Assembly (NCBI GenBank): GCA_964563755.1
Contig: CAZLYC010000005.1
Location: forward strand, 1-64,000
Direction: 5' to 3'
Source: JABMQF01 sp964563755
GTDB lineage: Archaea; Nanobdellota; Nanobdellia; Woesearchaeales; UBA11576
Length of the DNA stretch: 64,000 nt
Under the pieces are notes generated by a model. It had not been told where the DNA came from, searched no databases, and was given only the letters and a program-made list of their open reading frames with translations. Within the stretch, counting starts at the first letter, position 1, and every line of letters begins with the position of its first letter. Below, one piece after another: positions 50,551-60,200 of the stretch. Both the position numbers and the translations under genes were made by a program.

Positions 50551-50955
50551 ATGAATGTTGAAATCAAGAAGCTTGACATTAAGAAGGACGAGCGTGGTTG
50601 GCTCGCAGAGATTTTAAGGCCAGATGACGTAAAATTAAAAGGGTTCGGACAGGTGCTTGTCACAGTTGCAAATCCTGGTAAGGTCAAGGGCAATCATTAT
50701 CACAAGAGGAAAGTAGAGTGGTACTCTGTCATCCAGGGAGATATGGAACTGCATCTCTTGGATCTAAATACAAAGAAACGCGAAGTAAAGACAATCGGGG
50801 AGTCAAATCCTGTTCTTGTAAAGATAAATCCGGGAGTTGCCCATGCTGTTAAGTGTGTCAGTAAAGTTCCTGCCGTTCTTTTGATATACATCTCAGAGAG
50901 CTTCAACCCAGAAGATCCTGATACATTCTCTGAAGAAGTAATTCCGATTAAATGA
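50551..50955 (+). CDS. cupin matching the C-terminal half of CapF
   Basis: 134 residues. The cupin core runs through residues ~30-120: VTVANPGKVKGNHYHKRKVE holds the His pair of cupin motif 1 (GNHYHK...E), IQGDMELHLLDL follows, and VKINPGVAHAVKCVSK is motif 2 with its His. In CapF the cupin domain binds zinc and catalyses C3 epimerisation of the 4-keto sugar before reduction. Its position right after the SDR gene (ATG 2 nt past the stop) suggests a split CapF acting as a two-chain enzyme. Confidence 0.85.
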   Translation: MNVEIKKLDIKKDERGWLAEILRPDDVKLKGFGQVLVTVANPGKVKGNHYHKRKVEWYSVIQGDMELHLLDLNTKKREVKTIGESNPVLVKINPGVAHAVKCVSKVPAVLLIYISESFNPEDPDTFSEEVIPIK

Positions 50956-51022
50956 TTTTTCTTTTAATATGATTAGAAATATTTTTAAACATTCCAGATA
51001 ATCAGCTTATTCAGGTGTTCAA

Positions 51023-51754
51023 TTGACGGAAAAATACGTTTTCAAGAATCCAAAACTCAGCATCCTGATGCCTGCCTATAATGAACAAGCCACAATAGCT
51101 AAGATAATAAAGAAGATTGATGCTGTAAATCTTGAAAATATTGGTGTTTCTAGGGAACTGATAATTGTTGATGATGGGTCTAAAGACAAGACGGTTCAGA
51201 TAGTGAAATCATTGCAGCAGAAGTATCCCTACATACGCTTCATCCAGCATGCCAAGAACAAAGGCAAGGGCGGAGCGATAAAGACAGCGATAAAGAACGC
51301 AACAGGTAATATCCTGATTGTCCAGGATGCGGATATGGAATATGACCCTCAGGATTATTTCAGGTGCATACTTCCTATATTGAAAGGCAAGGCTAAAGTT
51401 ATATACGGTTCTAGAAAGCTGATGAAGCACAAGAAGCAATACTCTAAATTATCTTTCTTCATAGGAGGTCTGGCTATAAATGTTTTCTTTAACATGCTGT
51501 TCTTAACAAGACTCACAGATGAGCCTACATGCTACAAGACTTTCCGTGCTGACGTTATAAAAAACATCAGGATAAATGGTGACAAGTTCGACTGGGAGCC
51601 GGAAGTGACAGCAAAAGTCATTAAGAGAGGAATAAGAATACACGAAGTTCCTATCCATTACTATCCTAGGTCCATCGAGGAAGGCAAGAAGATAAAATGG
51701 AAGGACGGTCTAGATGCCATACTTACAATTCTTAAATACCGTTTTGTCGACTAA
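51023..51754 (+). CDS. GT2 glycosyltransferase, dolichyl-phosphate sugar synthase type
   Basis: 243 residues from TTG 51023, with AGGTG at 51013-51017. KLSILMPAYNEQATIAKIIK, LIIVDDGSKDKTVQIVKSL, NKGKGGAIKTAIKNATGNIL and QDADMEYDPQDYFRCILPIL carry GT-A and D-x-D motifs; PTCYKTFRADVIKNI and YYPRSIEEGKKIKWKDGLDA align with the paralogue at 19281-20009. No C-terminal membrane part. It probably makes a dolichyl-phosphate-linked sugar for the GT-C enzymes. TATA-like ATATTTTTAAAC lies at 50980-50991. Confidence 0.88.
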   Translation: MTEKYVFKNPKLSILMPAYNEQATIAKIIKKIDAVNLENIGVSRELIIVDDGSKDKTVQIVKSLQQKYPYIRFIQHAKNKGKGGAIKTAIKNATGNILIVQDADMEYDPQDYFRCILPILKGKAKVIYGSRKLMKHKKQYSKLSFFIGGLAINVFFNMLFLTRLTDEPTCYKTFRADVIKNIRINGDKFDWEPEVTAKVIKRGIRIHEVPIHYYPRSIEEGKKIKWKDGLDAILTILKYRFVD

Positions 51755-51763
51755 TCAATAATT

Positions 51764-53194
51764 CTAGAACAATGTCCTGAATATGACTTTCATGCCGCGC
51801 ATGTATCTTCTGACTGCAGTTATGTTTCTTATCTGTTTGAGGTGTCTCCAGAAAGTTGATGGCCTGAAATAGAATTCGCGGTACATTCGTTTCCATGAAT
51901 CCTGCAGCTGCTTCTTGGTCAGTTTTCCTGGCAGGAACACGACTTCCCAGTTGTTGAACTTTGTCCAATCCTGCTCAGCGAGTATCCTTCCATGCTGCTT
52001 TGCTTGGTCGTACGCTGGAGTGTTAGGGAATGGTGTGAATATTGTCGTGACGATGTCTGTCAATGGTATGCTTTTTGCGAATTTTATTGTCTGTTCTATG
52101 CTTTCCTTTGTGTCTGTCGGGTGTCCTATGATGAAGAATCCTTTCACCCTGTAGCCGAGTTTGTCTGCATATGTGACTATGTCTGCTATCCTTTCAAGAG
52201 TCGTTCCTTTCCTTATGTCCTTCAACACTTTTGGACTGCCTGTCTCTATTCCTATCTCGAGATACCAGCATCCTGCTTCTCTCATCTCTTTTAGCATTTC
52301 CTTGTTGACAGTATTCTCGCTTATCCTTGCGTTCCAAGGTATCTTTATCTTGTTCTTCTTAAGGAGCCTGCAGAATTCAAATACTCTTTTTTTGTCGACT
52401 GTGAATGTGTCATCAACTACAGATATCTCTTTCGCGCCATACTTCTTTATAAGCATCTTTATCTCGTCGACCACCCTTTTTGCGCTGTGGCACCTGAACT
52501 TGTGGCCGAAGACGCTGTGGTCGCAGAAAGTGCATTGGTTCGGACAGCCTCTGCTGGTTATCACGCTCAATACTGGCTTCTTTATGTAATTCATCGGCGG
52601 AGGGTTGTACAGGTCCTGGTCAGGCAACAATTCTCTTGCAGGATATGGAAGTTCATCAAGGTTCTCTATCAACTTGCGCGGAGCGTTCTTTATCACTTGT
52701 CCGTCTTTCCTGAACATAAGCCCGTCTATGTTCTCGAATCCTCTATCTTCTGAAATTGCTTTTACGACATCAAGGAATGTGTACTCTCCTTCTCCGACAA
52801 CTCCTACATCAAAGCAGTTGAATTTCATAGTCATGTCTGGCAGCGCTGAGACGTGAGGTCCGCCTATAGCTATGAACATATCTTTTTTCGATGCCTTTAT
52901 CTTTTTCGCGAGGTCAAGCGCCCTGTGGAACGCAACAGTCGTTGAGGCTATTCCAACTATATCTGTGCCGAATTTTTCAAGCCTCTTCCATATCTGTTTG
53001 TAATCGAGATTCTCTGCTTCTGCATCTATTATCGAGACAGGTATTCCTTCTTTCTGCAGGACTGCTGCTATGTAGCATATGCCTAGCGGGGCCTGCCTGC
53101 CTCCTCCGTCCTTGACGACAGAGCCGTATCTCTCTTCGGCGGTTATCGGAGGGTTGATGAATGTTACTTTTTTTGCGGTTTCGTTTGTTTTCAT
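51764..53194 (-). CDS. B12-binding-domain radical SAM enzyme
   Basis: 476 residues. The N-terminal region (about 1-160) is a B12-binding-type Rossmann fold (FINPPITAEERYGSVVKDGG, DIVGIASTTVAFHRALDLAK, IAIGGPHVSALPD) without the classical DxHxxG; the radical SAM core has SRGCPNQCTFCDHSVFG (CxxxCxxC, about 213-224), EISVVDDTFTVDKKRV, EIGIETGSPKVLKDIRKGTT and GFFIIGHPTDTKES. C-terminal ~80 residues resemble the BchE/HpnP-type tail. Members methylate or cyclise lipids, sugars or cofactors. The start overlaps the methyltransferase gene by 4 nt; here it may modify a polyprenyl or sugar. Confidence 0.87.
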   Translation of the reverse strand: MKTNETAKKVTFINPPITAEERYGSVVKDGGGRQAPLGICYIAAVLQKEGIPVSIIDAEAENLDYKQIWKRLEKFGTDIVGIASTTVAFHRALDLAKKIKASKKDMFIAIGGPHVSALPDMTMKFNCFDVGVVGEGEYTFLDVVKAISEDRGFENIDGLMFRKDGQVIKNAPRKLIENLDELPYPARELLPDQDLYNPPPMNYIKKPVLSVITSRGCPNQCTFCDHSVFGHKFRCHSAKRVVDEIKMLIKKYGAKEISVVDDTFTVDKKRVFEFCRLLKKNKIKIPWNARISENTVNKEMLKEMREAGCWYLEIGIETGSPKVLKDIRKGTTLERIADIVTYADKLGYRVKGFFIIGHPTDTKESIEQTIKFAKSIPLTDIVTTIFTPFPNTPAYDQAKQHGRILAEQDWTKFNNWEVVFLPGKLTKKQLQDSWKRMYREFYFRPSTFWRHLKQIRNITAVRRYMRGMKVIFRTLF

Positions 53195-53892
53195 TTTGTA
53201 GCTATGAATGCATTACATCTGTTGTATGCGAGCCAAGTTGGTCCTATGAAAACGCCAGGCATGATGCCGTTCATGAGATCCATCTTCTTACCGAAACTTA
53301 TGCGTGATACCTGTATGTTTTTAAAACCGACGTTTTTGATAAGCCTCGACATTGTTTTCTTTGAAAAGAAGAAAACCATTGGTTTTTTGAAGAGTTTTAA
53401 GAGTGCAGAGTCAAAGAAGTAAAGGAACTCTTCAACTAACTCAACAGGTCTTGCAACTGTTGTTTCAACAACAATTAGTTTTCCATTCTTTTTCAGGAGT
53501 TTCATCGCTTGCTCTAGTGCTTTTTGAGTGTTCATCCTCGTTTCTTTGGCGGATTTGCAAGTTATATGATGTAGAACCAGTTGAAACAGGACAATATCGC
53601 AAGATTCAGGTTCTATTGATTTTATTTTCCTTGCATCTTCAAGTATGTACTGAACATTATCATATTTTCTAAGAAGGTTATTGTTCTTAAAAGAAACATC
53701 TATTGCGTATATTTTTTTTAGTTTTTTTGTGTCATATGTGAATATTCCTCCATTTCCTATGTCTGCGAGAACTCCTTTTAGGTAAGGATTTATTCTTTTA
53801 TTTATATTATCATAGAATTCTCTGTTTGTTTCAAATACTGATTTAATATACTTATTATGCTGCTTGTTAAAATGTAGTCCAACATTGTCCAT
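53191..53892 (-). CDS. class I SAM-dependent methyltransferase
   Basis: 233 residues. The SAM-binding region is VLADIGNGGIFTYDTKKLKK (about 40-59), IYAIDVSF, YILEDARKI and DIVLFQLVLHHITCKSAKET, followed by ALEQAMKLLKKNGKLIVVET. The glycine-rich loop is altered (DIGNGGIFTYD). A good ribosome-binding site GGGAGG lies 4 nt before ATG 53892, with TTTTTATACT near 53915-53924. Co-transcribed with the B12 radical SAM gene. Substrate unknown. Confidence 0.82.
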   Translation of the reverse strand: MDNVGLHFNKQHNKYIKSVFETNREFYDNINKRINPYLKGVLADIGNGGIFTYDTKKLKKIYAIDVSFKNNNLLRKYDNVQYILEDARKIKSIEPESCDIVLFQLVLHHITCKSAKETRMNTQKALEQAMKLLKKNGKLIVVETTVARPVELVEEFLYFFDSALLKLFKKPMVFFFSKKTMSRLIKNVGFKNIQVSRISFGKKMDLMNGIMPGVFIGPTWLAYNRCNAFIATK

Positions 53893-54063
53893 TACGCCTC
53901 CCAGATTGAATCAGTATAAAAAGCTTGTTGTAACTCCTCTTTTATGTCATTTAAGTGTTTAATTTATGGTCTCTTTATATTAAGATTTTTAAAAAGGTTT
54001 TTTTTTAAAATTGACACTGTCTTCTGCAAAGATTTATAAATAATATCTGTTGCAGGTGATTAC

Positions 54064-55899
54064 ATGTTACTATCTATACTTTATTTTCTTTTCGTGACGT
54101 GGTGTTTTGGCTATTCTGTGACTTTTTTCATAAAGAGAGAGGAGTCCTTTTTAGAACGCTTCGTCCTTGACATCGGTCTTGGGCTTTGTCTTTTCTCTCT
54201 GCTTATCGTTTTGTTCAACACTCTTAGGATTAAGCTGTTCTGGCTGTTTTTTTTGATTCTTGCATTGATTATTCCTGTAATATCTGTCTGGAAGAAAAAG
54301 CAGCAAATCTCGCATTTTTTCAGTCATTTTTCTTTTTCGCATATCAAAATAAAAAAGTCTGACCTGTATCTTTTAGTCGTTCTTTTGCTGTTCATTGTTT
54401 TCATGTCAGTATACCTGAAAGGCGCTTTCGGCTACCCTTATCTTGAGGATGATGATCCCTGGCTCCATGCCCAGAACGCGAGGATGGTCTCGCTGACGCA
54501 ATCGGCGACACTTCCTGCAGGAATGGAAAAATGGATGTATCTTGAGCCTTATCCTCCTGCATATTCTATAATGATGGGATTGCTGGACCAGATGAACAAG
54601 AGTGTTATTGAGACGCTGAAGTTCTTCAACGTGTTAATCATTGCGCTCGGCAACACTTTCTTCTTTTACCTGTTCGCGGGCAGATTCTTCAAGAACAATA
54701 AGAAAGCATTTATTGCGACGCTTTTCCTTGTATTGATTCCTTGTTTCCTGAGCCATTTCATCTGGGCTTCATCTCTTGCTTTGGGCATAGTGTTTATCGC
54801 ATTATACTGTGCAGAGCGCGCTTCAGAGGATAAAAGATGGATTTACCCGTCGATAATCGCAATTGCTGCTTTGTTGGTTTCCCAGCCTTCTAATGCTTAT
54901 ATCTTAGGTATTTTCTTCTTTTTGTACTGGCTTTTAAAGGCAGTCCTGTCAAGAACATTTCAGAAAAATATCTTTATTTCAGGAGCGCTCGGTGTTACTC
55001 TTGCATTGATTATCTTTTGGGGTCCGGTCCTTCTAAGATATGGTGTCGCAGGCCTTCCTGCCGGCGGAAGTTTAAGTTATGTTGATACAGGAGCAGGAGA
55101 CTACAAGGCATATTCGTTCAGCGAGTTCCTTATTGCAAAGACATCTTCACTCATGGACAATCCACAAGGCATAGGTATTTTTCTTTTCATATTATTCTTG
55201 ATTTCTATTGTGTACCTATTGTTGCTTCTTATCGTCTCCAAGAAGCGTTTCAGTTCAGAGCATTTCCACCATTGGGTTTCGATAGCCTGGTTTTTGGTTG
55301 CATTTGTAGGATTGCAGGATGTGTATTTCCACGTCTTCAAGGTTATGCCTCATCGATGGTGGTCTATAATTGCAATCCCTGTGGTGCTTATTGCTGTTGA
55401 AGGATTCTTCGCTCTAGGGAAGTTCTCAGAAAAGATCAAGATCCACAGGTTCTTTGTTTACGCTATATTGATTCTGGGTATAGTCTGGACTTCAGGCTAT
55501 CCGAAATATGTTGTTGAGACATCTATGTGGCCTCCTGGCGTCAGTTGGGGCTCAATGGATGAATTGCAGGGTTATGTAAGCTTCATAAAACCGTTGCCAT
55601 ACAATACTAAAGTGTTCCCAATATGCTCAAAGGATTCTAAGGTTCTGGCTTTCGATAAGTTTGCAGAGCCGTGGGACCCGGAATATGTCAAATTCAAGGC
55701 TTCTGCGTTCAACACGACAGCAAAATCCATGAGCCGATGGCTTAAGTCAAGGAATTATGAGTATCTTGTCATAGATTCCTACTGCTTGCGAATATACAAC
55801 CAGAATTCAACAGGCGATAAGCTTGTTGAGATAGGAAACTCGACTTATTTTAGTTATGTGAATGGAAATAATGGTATGTACCTGTTCAAGGTCGCTTAG
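54064..55899 (+). CDS. large GT-C-type membrane glycosyltransferase
   Basis: 611 residues. About 12-13 membrane helices up to residue ~475, then a soluble C-terminal domain (about 480-611). The first outer loop carries YPYLEDDDPWLHAQNARMVS (about 126-145), whose Asp cluster followed by His is typical of GT-C metal/donor sites, and LEPYPPAYSIMMGL. The nearby AglB shares this general fold. The ATG lies 9 nt after a TGCAGGTGA ribosome-binding site; TATA-like TTTATAAATAA sits at 54031-54041. Donor and acceptor unknown. Gap 53893-54063 holds only promoter-like AT-rich sequence. Confidence 0.78.
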   Translation: MLLSILYFLFVTWCFGYSVTFFIKREESFLERFVLDIGLGLCLFSLLIVLFNTLRIKLFWLFFLILALIIPVISVWKKKQQISHFFSHFSFSHIKIKKSDLYLLVVLLLFIVFMSVYLKGAFGYPYLEDDDPWLHAQNARMVSLTQSATLPAGMEKWMYLEPYPPAYSIMMGLLDQMNKSVIETLKFFNVLIIALGNTFFFYLFAGRFFKNNKKAFIATLFLVLIPCFLSHFIWASSLALGIVFIALYCAERASEDKRWIYPSIIAIAALLVSQPSNAYILGIFFFLYWLLKAVLSRTFQKNIFISGALGVTLALIIFWGPVLLRYGVAGLPAGGSLSYVDTGAGDYKAYSFSEFLIAKTSSLMDNPQGIGIFLFILFLISIVYLLLLLIVSKKRFSSEHFHHWVSIAWFLVAFVGLQDVYFHVFKVMPHRWWSIIAIPVVLIAVEGFFALGKFSEKIKIHRFFVYAILILGIVWTSGYPKYVVETSMWPPGVSWGSMDELQGYVSFIKPLPYNTKVFPICSKDSKVLAFDKFAEPWDPEYVKFKASAFNTTAKSMSRWLKSRNYEYLVIDSYCLRIYNQNSTGDKLVEIGNSTYFSYVNGNNGMYLFKVA

Positions 55900-55901
55900 A
55901 A

Positions 55902-56240
55902 TTACTTGATTTTTCTCTCTATTCTTTCTAGTCTTTCAAGAATCTCGTGGTTTATGGGATTCCTCTTGGCAAGCTCGTGCGTCTCTTCCCTATGGAAACC
56001 CGCCTTGTCTTCAAGGTATCCGAAGAATACCATCAGTATGAGAAGCAGTAATAATGCAGGTATGAACCATCTTGTTATTGATACTTTGATACCGTAATCC
56101 TGCAGTTTTGCCAAGAAAAGGAATAATATCATCGCTGTGTTTAGTAGCGCTATCCACGACATTGTCCTTTGCGCCCAGACCTTGCTGTAGACAAGGACTT
56201 TTCTTACGCTGAAGAAATGCTTTAATGCTTTTTCGTTCAT
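55902..56240 (-). CDS. small membrane protein of the DUF2304/GT2/AglB operon
   Basis: 112 residues. Two membrane helices at about 27-46 (MSWIALLNTAMILFLFLAKL) and 56-77 (WFIPALLLLLILMVFFGYLE), then a charged C-terminal helix (HEILERLERIERKIK) that could be a coiled coil. It overlaps the upstream DUF2304 gene by 4 nt. No known family recognised; context suggests an accessory protein of the lipid-linked sugar synthase or of AglB. Confidence 0.72.
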   Translation of the reverse strand: MNEKALKHFFSVRKVLVYSKVWAQRTMSWIALLNTAMILFLFLAKLQDYGIKVSITRWFIPALLLLLILMVFFGYLEDKAGFHREETHELAKRNPINHEILERLERIERKIK

Positions 56241-56587
56241 CTTCTCTTCTTTTCCTCTTTCTCTGCGTCTCTTATTGCAAGCTTCCTCACTATAATCTCA
56301 AGCTGTTTCTGGTTTTTCTTTGCTGTGTTGTAAACGTAGAACAGCACTACAGAGAAGAAAAGGAATCCGCTTATGTAGAAGAAATCTGCAGTCCTTTCTA
56401 TGTCAAGGGCGTTCATTAGGCCATAGATTGTTCGCGGGAAAAGCGCAAGTACGATGAAGCCGCCCCATACTGCAAACCAGAATATCAGTCCGCGCTTGTC
56501 ATAATTCGCTTTCTTGTAGTATAGGAATGTCATGTAAAGCATGAATAGTCCGAACATAAGCCCGATTATCTGGAAACCGAATATCAT
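56237..56587 (-). CDS. DUF2304 membrane protein
   Basis: 116 residues with three membrane helices (about 3-22, 33-52 and 67-88). The pattern GLIFWFAVWGGFIVLALFPR followed by LDIERTADFFYISGFLFFSV and a charged C-terminal helix (QLEIIVRKLAIRDAEKEEKK) matches DUF2304, which is commonly found beside GT2 dolichyl-phosphate sugar synthases. Here it directly follows such a GT2 gene (3-nt gap), so it may anchor the enzyme in the membrane. Confidence 0.8.
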   Translation of the reverse strand: MIFGFQIIGLMFGLFMLYMTFLYYKKANYDKRGLIFWFAVWGGFIVLALFPRTIYGLMNALDIERTADFFYISGFLFFSVVLFYVYNTAKKNQKQLEIIVRKLAIRDAEKEEKKRR

Positions 56588-56590
56588 TGT

Positions 56591-57253
56591 TTACCACCTT
56601 GTGATTTTCCACCAGAGCATATTAAGTACAATCCTTACACCATCTAGGACGGTAGTGCCTTTGTACTTGTCTGAGTAGATAGTGCTTATGAATATCTCTG
56701 CATATTTGAGCTTTTCCTTTCCGGTCTTTGCGACCATCTCTGATTCCACACTGTAGCTTGTGGATTTCCATTTTATCTTCTTGTATGCTTCTGCGGTCAT
56801 CGCCCTGTATCCTGACTGTGTGTCCTTCAGTTTAACGCCAAATAGCAGATTATTGACTTGGTTTATGAACCAGTTGCCGAACCTGAATACGGAGGGCATC
56901 TTCTTGTTGAGCGCTCTTGAACCGAAGACTATGTCTGCTCTTTTCAGTGCTTTAAGGAATCTTGGTATGTCTTCTGGCCTGTGTTGGCCATCAGCATCGA
57001 TGAAGACAAACATCTTCGCACCGTGCCTTATGGCATATTCGCATCCTGTCTTGAGTCCTGCTCCTTTGCCAAGGTTAACGATATGTCTTAATACGACAAC
57101 ATTTTCACTTTTTGCTACAGAATATGTGCCATCTTTAGAGCCATCATCAACCACAAGGATGTTCTTCGCATAATTCTTGACCTTTCTTATAACACCCACT
57201 ATGCGTTTCTCTTCATTGTGTGCAGGTATTATGACAAAAAAATCTTTGTTCAT
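56591..57253 (-). CDS. GT2 glycosyltransferase, dolichyl-phosphate sugar synthase type
   Basis: 220 residues. VIIPAHNEEKRIVGVIRKVK, ILVVDDGSKDGTYSVAKSEN, VNLGKGAGLKTGCEYAIRHG and FIDADGQHRPEDIPRFLKAL (D-x-D at ~84-86) are classic; KDTQSGYRAMTAEAY and SYSVESEMVAKTGKEKLKYA follow the DPM-like branch. It begins with an ATGA overlap with the aglB stop, so it is co-translated with the oligosaccharyltransferase gene. It probably supplies or primes a dolichyl-phosphate sugar. Confidence 0.88.
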   Translation of the reverse strand: MNKDFFVIIPAHNEEKRIVGVIRKVKNYAKNILVVDDGSKDGTYSVAKSENVVVLRHIVNLGKGAGLKTGCEYAIRHGAKMFVFIDADGQHRPEDIPRFLKALKRADIVFGSRALNKKMPSVFRFGNWFINQVNNLLFGVKLKDTQSGYRAMTAEAYKKIKWKSTSYSVESEMVAKTGKEKLKYAEIFISTIYSDKYKGTTVLDGVRIVLNMLWWKITRW

Positions 57254-60200
57254 TGGACGCTGGAGTTTTCATTGACCTGGTCTTTACCGCTTGTGTAGCT
57301 TGTCTTTTTCTTTGTTGTAGTATTAGTCTCTGCCTTTGTCTCGTTTTTATCTATGTCTGCTTTACTATAATATACAGCATTACTGTCTTTGCCATCCCAG
57401 TCAACTTTCCAGGTTATTATCCTTCCACCAGTTATGCCTCTTTGGTCATTGAATTTGTCAAAATACTGCAGACCATGTCCTTCTAGGTAGAACAGTCTTG
57501 TGAATATACTGTTTGCCAGCTGAGGCTGGGAGATTAGTGATGCATATCCTCCGTCTCCTGTCGGTATCAATATTAGTGAGAAAGGATAAGTGTTCTCTCC
57601 AAATAATTTCTCTCTTGTACCATCTTCAGTTACATACGTGATAGAATAGGGTTTAACCTTCTCTTTTGCAGGTATCACCACATCCATGTTTGTCAGGTTT
57701 ATTATAAACGGAATTGCCTGTCCGCTTATTCCCTGTGTGCAGACCATGATTCCATTTGAGTCTGGCTTTTCGCATGGTTGGACTCCCGAGACATAGCTTG
57801 GCCAGGGTGTTATCCACTGGTTGTCTTCCTGTGTCTGTATCTCATAATAGTATTGGTCTGCTTCTTCAGATGTGAGGTTGTACTCTTCGTTCATTAGTAT
57901 CTTCTTGCCTTCTTCAGCTGTTTTGCCTTTCACAAGGCTGTACATCTCTGCCCTGCTGAAATCCCAGCTTCCGAAGTGAGCCCACACTCCTGCTTTTCCG
58001 ACCATGTCTTCGCTTGTTATGAAAAAGTTCTCAGGTGCATTGCAGTGCGTGTATTTTAGCACTTCATCTGCTTGTGTCTCATCAAGACCGTTATCTATGA
58101 GGTATTTTTTCGCGTTCTCAGTATCGATTGTTATTATCTTGTCAAGGATTTTTATAGATTCATGCGCATCGTTTATTATCGGGCTTAGCTTGTCGAATGC
58201 GGTATTGCTTCCGCAGTCAAGCATTCTGAGTATTCCTACAGATAGTTTTTCATCATCAGTCACCATGAGTTTTCCGAGCCAGTGCAGTGGCGGTCCTGAT
58301 TGGCTTGAGCCGTCAAGCGTCACTCTTCTGTCTGCAAGGTACTTGAACCAGTGTCCGAAGTCCCACCAGGAGTTTATTATCGCATCTGGCTGTGAGTTGT
58401 CTCTTATGTTGGTCAGTGTAGAGTACCATGCATCGTTGACGTTTGGTATGTAGTTTGTCGCAACGACATATCCTGATTTTATAGGGGATATAAGTATCAA
58501 TAATAGCAATAGACCGACCACTGTTTTGGTTATCAGTTCATTTATCCTCAGTTCATCAGCAACCCATTTAGTGACTATCCTGTATATTGAGGATATTGTT
58601 ATTGCGAGAGCGACACCAAATGCAGATACCATCAGTAGAGTGAACCTGACTCCCTTGAGTGCCGCATAGGTTGTTGCTATGAACCATATGACGAGAAGTA
58701 TTGCCAGCTTCAAGTCTACATCTTCTTTCACCCTAAGCATGATGAGCATGCTTATTATCAATGGCAATGCAAGCAGCGCCATGTATATCTTAGGTGAGAG
58801 GTTTACTCCATAATTGCTCACCAGAAGCAGGCATACAAGTAATCCGAATCCTAATATGTATTTCTGTTCTTTCAGCATCTTCTTGTCATTGTATGTTACG
58901 ACGAATATTATTCCCATGAGTCCCAGGAAGAACAGCAGCTTTCCGCCCATCTGCCCGATTATTGTCGCTATCGAGCCTGGATTGAACTCAGCGACTGTCA
59001 CGAGTACGTTTGGCCAGTATGTCGCTAAAGCTGCGACCTTTGATTGGCTGAACCACAAAGGTCCTGTTATGAAGCTTGTAAATGTGCTGAAACTCGATGT
59101 TATTGTTATGAACAGGGCTGACGATACTATTATCGTGACCAGCATTGTCAATATGTTTTTTGTTTCAGGATTAGTGAACATCGCCTTGAAGTCCTTGTGG
59201 TGCAGGAAGTGCTTGAACATGTGGAATCCTGCGTAGATGATCATCCCGACTACGAGGAAGTTGAACATGAACCACCAGCCTTGCCAGGCCAGTGCGAATA
59301 TCGCTATTGAGAGTCCTGTAAGTGCTCCGAACAGCAGTCTTCTCTTGAGGTCTTTGTAGTGTGATGTGTAAAGAAAGAAAAGCACTATCAGCAGAGGGAA
59401 TAAGATGTTCTGCGGGTCGTTGTCAGAACCCATTGTCCTAGAAAGATGTATGGGGTTTGTAGATATGAATATTGATGCGATAAGACCGCCTATATTGCCG
59501 GCTATTAGTTTGCCTATCAGGAAAGCAAGTATTGCTGATATTACTCCGAATATTGTCGGGACATATAGTGATGCTTGCATTATTGTAATGTCAGAATTGA
59601 ACAGTTTCAGTGTCTTGTATGTGTATATTATGACTTGTGAGTATGTGCCTGCTTTGGCGCCTTTTAGAGGTGTTGAGCCTTTCAACGGAGCCTGCGTGTA
59701 AGTATCTTCATAACATAACTGGTTCTCGAAGTCTATCTCATCACAATCATATCCTTTCTCTATGACTTTCCTTGCCTCGCGAAGCCAGAAGTATGAGTCT
59801 ATGTCGCTTAGGTAGACATATTTGCTGTTGCCTGACTCGTACATGAGCTGTTCCTTGAAGCTCTGTGACGTGCCATCAACCTGTTGTTTTATGGTGTCCT
59901 TATTCTGTTGCAGGAACTTGTTGAATTCAGAGTCTATCAATGCCTGCTTGTTTGCATCAGGCAGGTTCGGATATTGCTGTGTTATCTGAGATGCTACTTG
60001 ATTCTTATAGTAATTGTATACGGTATTCTGTGCCCACTCATCTGTTATAGGTAGGTACATTGCCTGCGCTCTAAGATATACTGTTATTATGACTGGTATC
60101 AATATTAGGAATATAGTTGCGTATCTCTTGAAGAAATTCAGGGTGCCTTTGTAATCAAAGTTAATGTCTTCAGAGCTTTCATCTTTTTTATGATGTTCTT

